Origin: Folioceros fuciformis
Lineage: Eukaryota; Anthocerotophyta; Anthocerotopsida; Anthocerotales
Assembly (NCBI GenBank): GCA_049999805.1
Contig: JBNGIO010006131.1
Coordinates: forward strand, 71,684-116,883
DNA: 45,200 bases
Direction: 5' to 3'
Part shown: in pieces, positions 44,553 through 45,200 of the stretch
Layout: every line of letters starts with the position of its first letter
Position numbering within the stretch: the stretch's first letter is position 1
Notes under the pieces: model-generated
Databases searched by the model: none
The model's input: only the letters and a program-made list of their open reading frames with translations
Told to the model about the DNA's origin: nothing
Translations under genes and position numbers: made by a program

Positions 44553-45200
44553 CTACAGAGGTAGCATAACACATGACGTCAAAATGGTTAACGGGCCTGA
44601 GATTAGGCTAATTCAATGATGTGTGCGAAGCAATCACAACTCCTCTTGTAAATCAACCAGAGGAACTGAAAACTTATATTTTACTGACAAAATGATCTAC
44701 AAGCCCCACACACCTAATCAATCCATTGCAGCACTTCCCGTACGCACACGCCTCCCGCACCTACAAGGACCATTATACTTCTTCCCATAGCGTGATCAGC
44801 AATGCACATTGCTAACTTGGAGTGACACACTCTAGTAATTGAGTAGGGAAGGTTCAAAGGCTTTCATTAACATGTGTTTTGAAACCAAAGCGTTTTGCCT
44901 ACCCATTTTCATTTTCCTGGAATAACTATGCCCTGGCACAACTTAGGGACAGAGTTTGGCAGAGCGGGCTTCTAAACGGGCTCGACAACCTGTTGCCGTA
45001 TTCGGGATGGTGTGGACATGCGCAGTGGGTGCGAGTAGGCATGGCCCCATGACATATGGGATGCTGAAGGCAAAATCATTTGCGTTGGCCTTGAATTATG
45101 TGCCTCATTACTTTGCGTGTACCAATAGCCCTTGCTAGGTGGGTCACCGCTAGTCATACACCAATAATTTTATTATTTATGTGGTATTAAAATTTTATAC
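44553..45200. other. Right-edge intergenic DNA
   Basis: AT-rich sequence with no gene, array or promoter that I can support. Confidence 0.5.

Overview
The window reads as nuclear DNA of a land plant, probably a seed-free one (bryophyte, fern or lycophyte grade; the species cannot be fixed from sequence alone). The evidence is a set of plant-specific nuclear genes: TGD2, plastid bL27 and bL19 with transit peptides, a DUF760 plastid protein, a DUF7054 protein, a PCBER/isoflavone-reductase-like enzyme and plant HRD1. Introns are short (61-216 nt in my models) with standard plant splice sites. Sequence gaps (N) lie at 34208-34307, 34832-34931 and 39796-39805.

Layout. 1-156 is a 39-bp tandem array; 157-1923 is GC-rich DNA with a hexamer repeat and a perfect 22-bp palindrome. 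Plus-strand genes follow: a DUF7054 protein (1924-2745), TCTP (4101-5094), TGD2 (5758-6888, no intron), a PCBER/IFR-like reductase (7928-9381), a small zinc-ribbon protein (9780-10145), a very large GTPase/Cys-His-rich/VWA protein (12137-19162, about 2231 aa), and plastid bL27 (19773-20730). Minus-strand genes follow: a DUF760 'UV-B-induced' plastid protein (22761-21270), two related F-box proteins (26316-25123 and 28965-27448), and the ERAD E3 ligase HRD1 (31913-29198, eight exons). From about 32.5 to 40.2 kb the DNA is AT-rich and repetitive, with two decayed non-LTR-type reverse-transcriptase copies in convergent orientation, a 97-bp duplication and a 66-bp array. Plastid bL19 (40379-41428) stands alone, followed by about 3.8 kb with a 168-169-bp repeat and a decayed transposase-like ORF carrying a SWIM-type remnant.

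How the genes relate. These are separate eukaryotic genes, not operons. Several serve the plastid (TGD2 in lipid import, bL27 and bL19 in translation, DUF760 of unknown role). HRD1 and the F-box pair belong to ubiquitin ligation. The most unusual gene is the giant protein at 12137-19162: it joins a VLIG/GVIN-like GTPase domain to a long array of Cys/His motifs and a C-terminal VWA domain with an intact MIDAS pattern, after a novel N-terminal half that includes a propeller-like region. It is the best candidate for an undescribed system.

Splice models were built by hand from reading frame, GT/GC-AG signals and remembered family alignments; none was checked against transcripts or databases.
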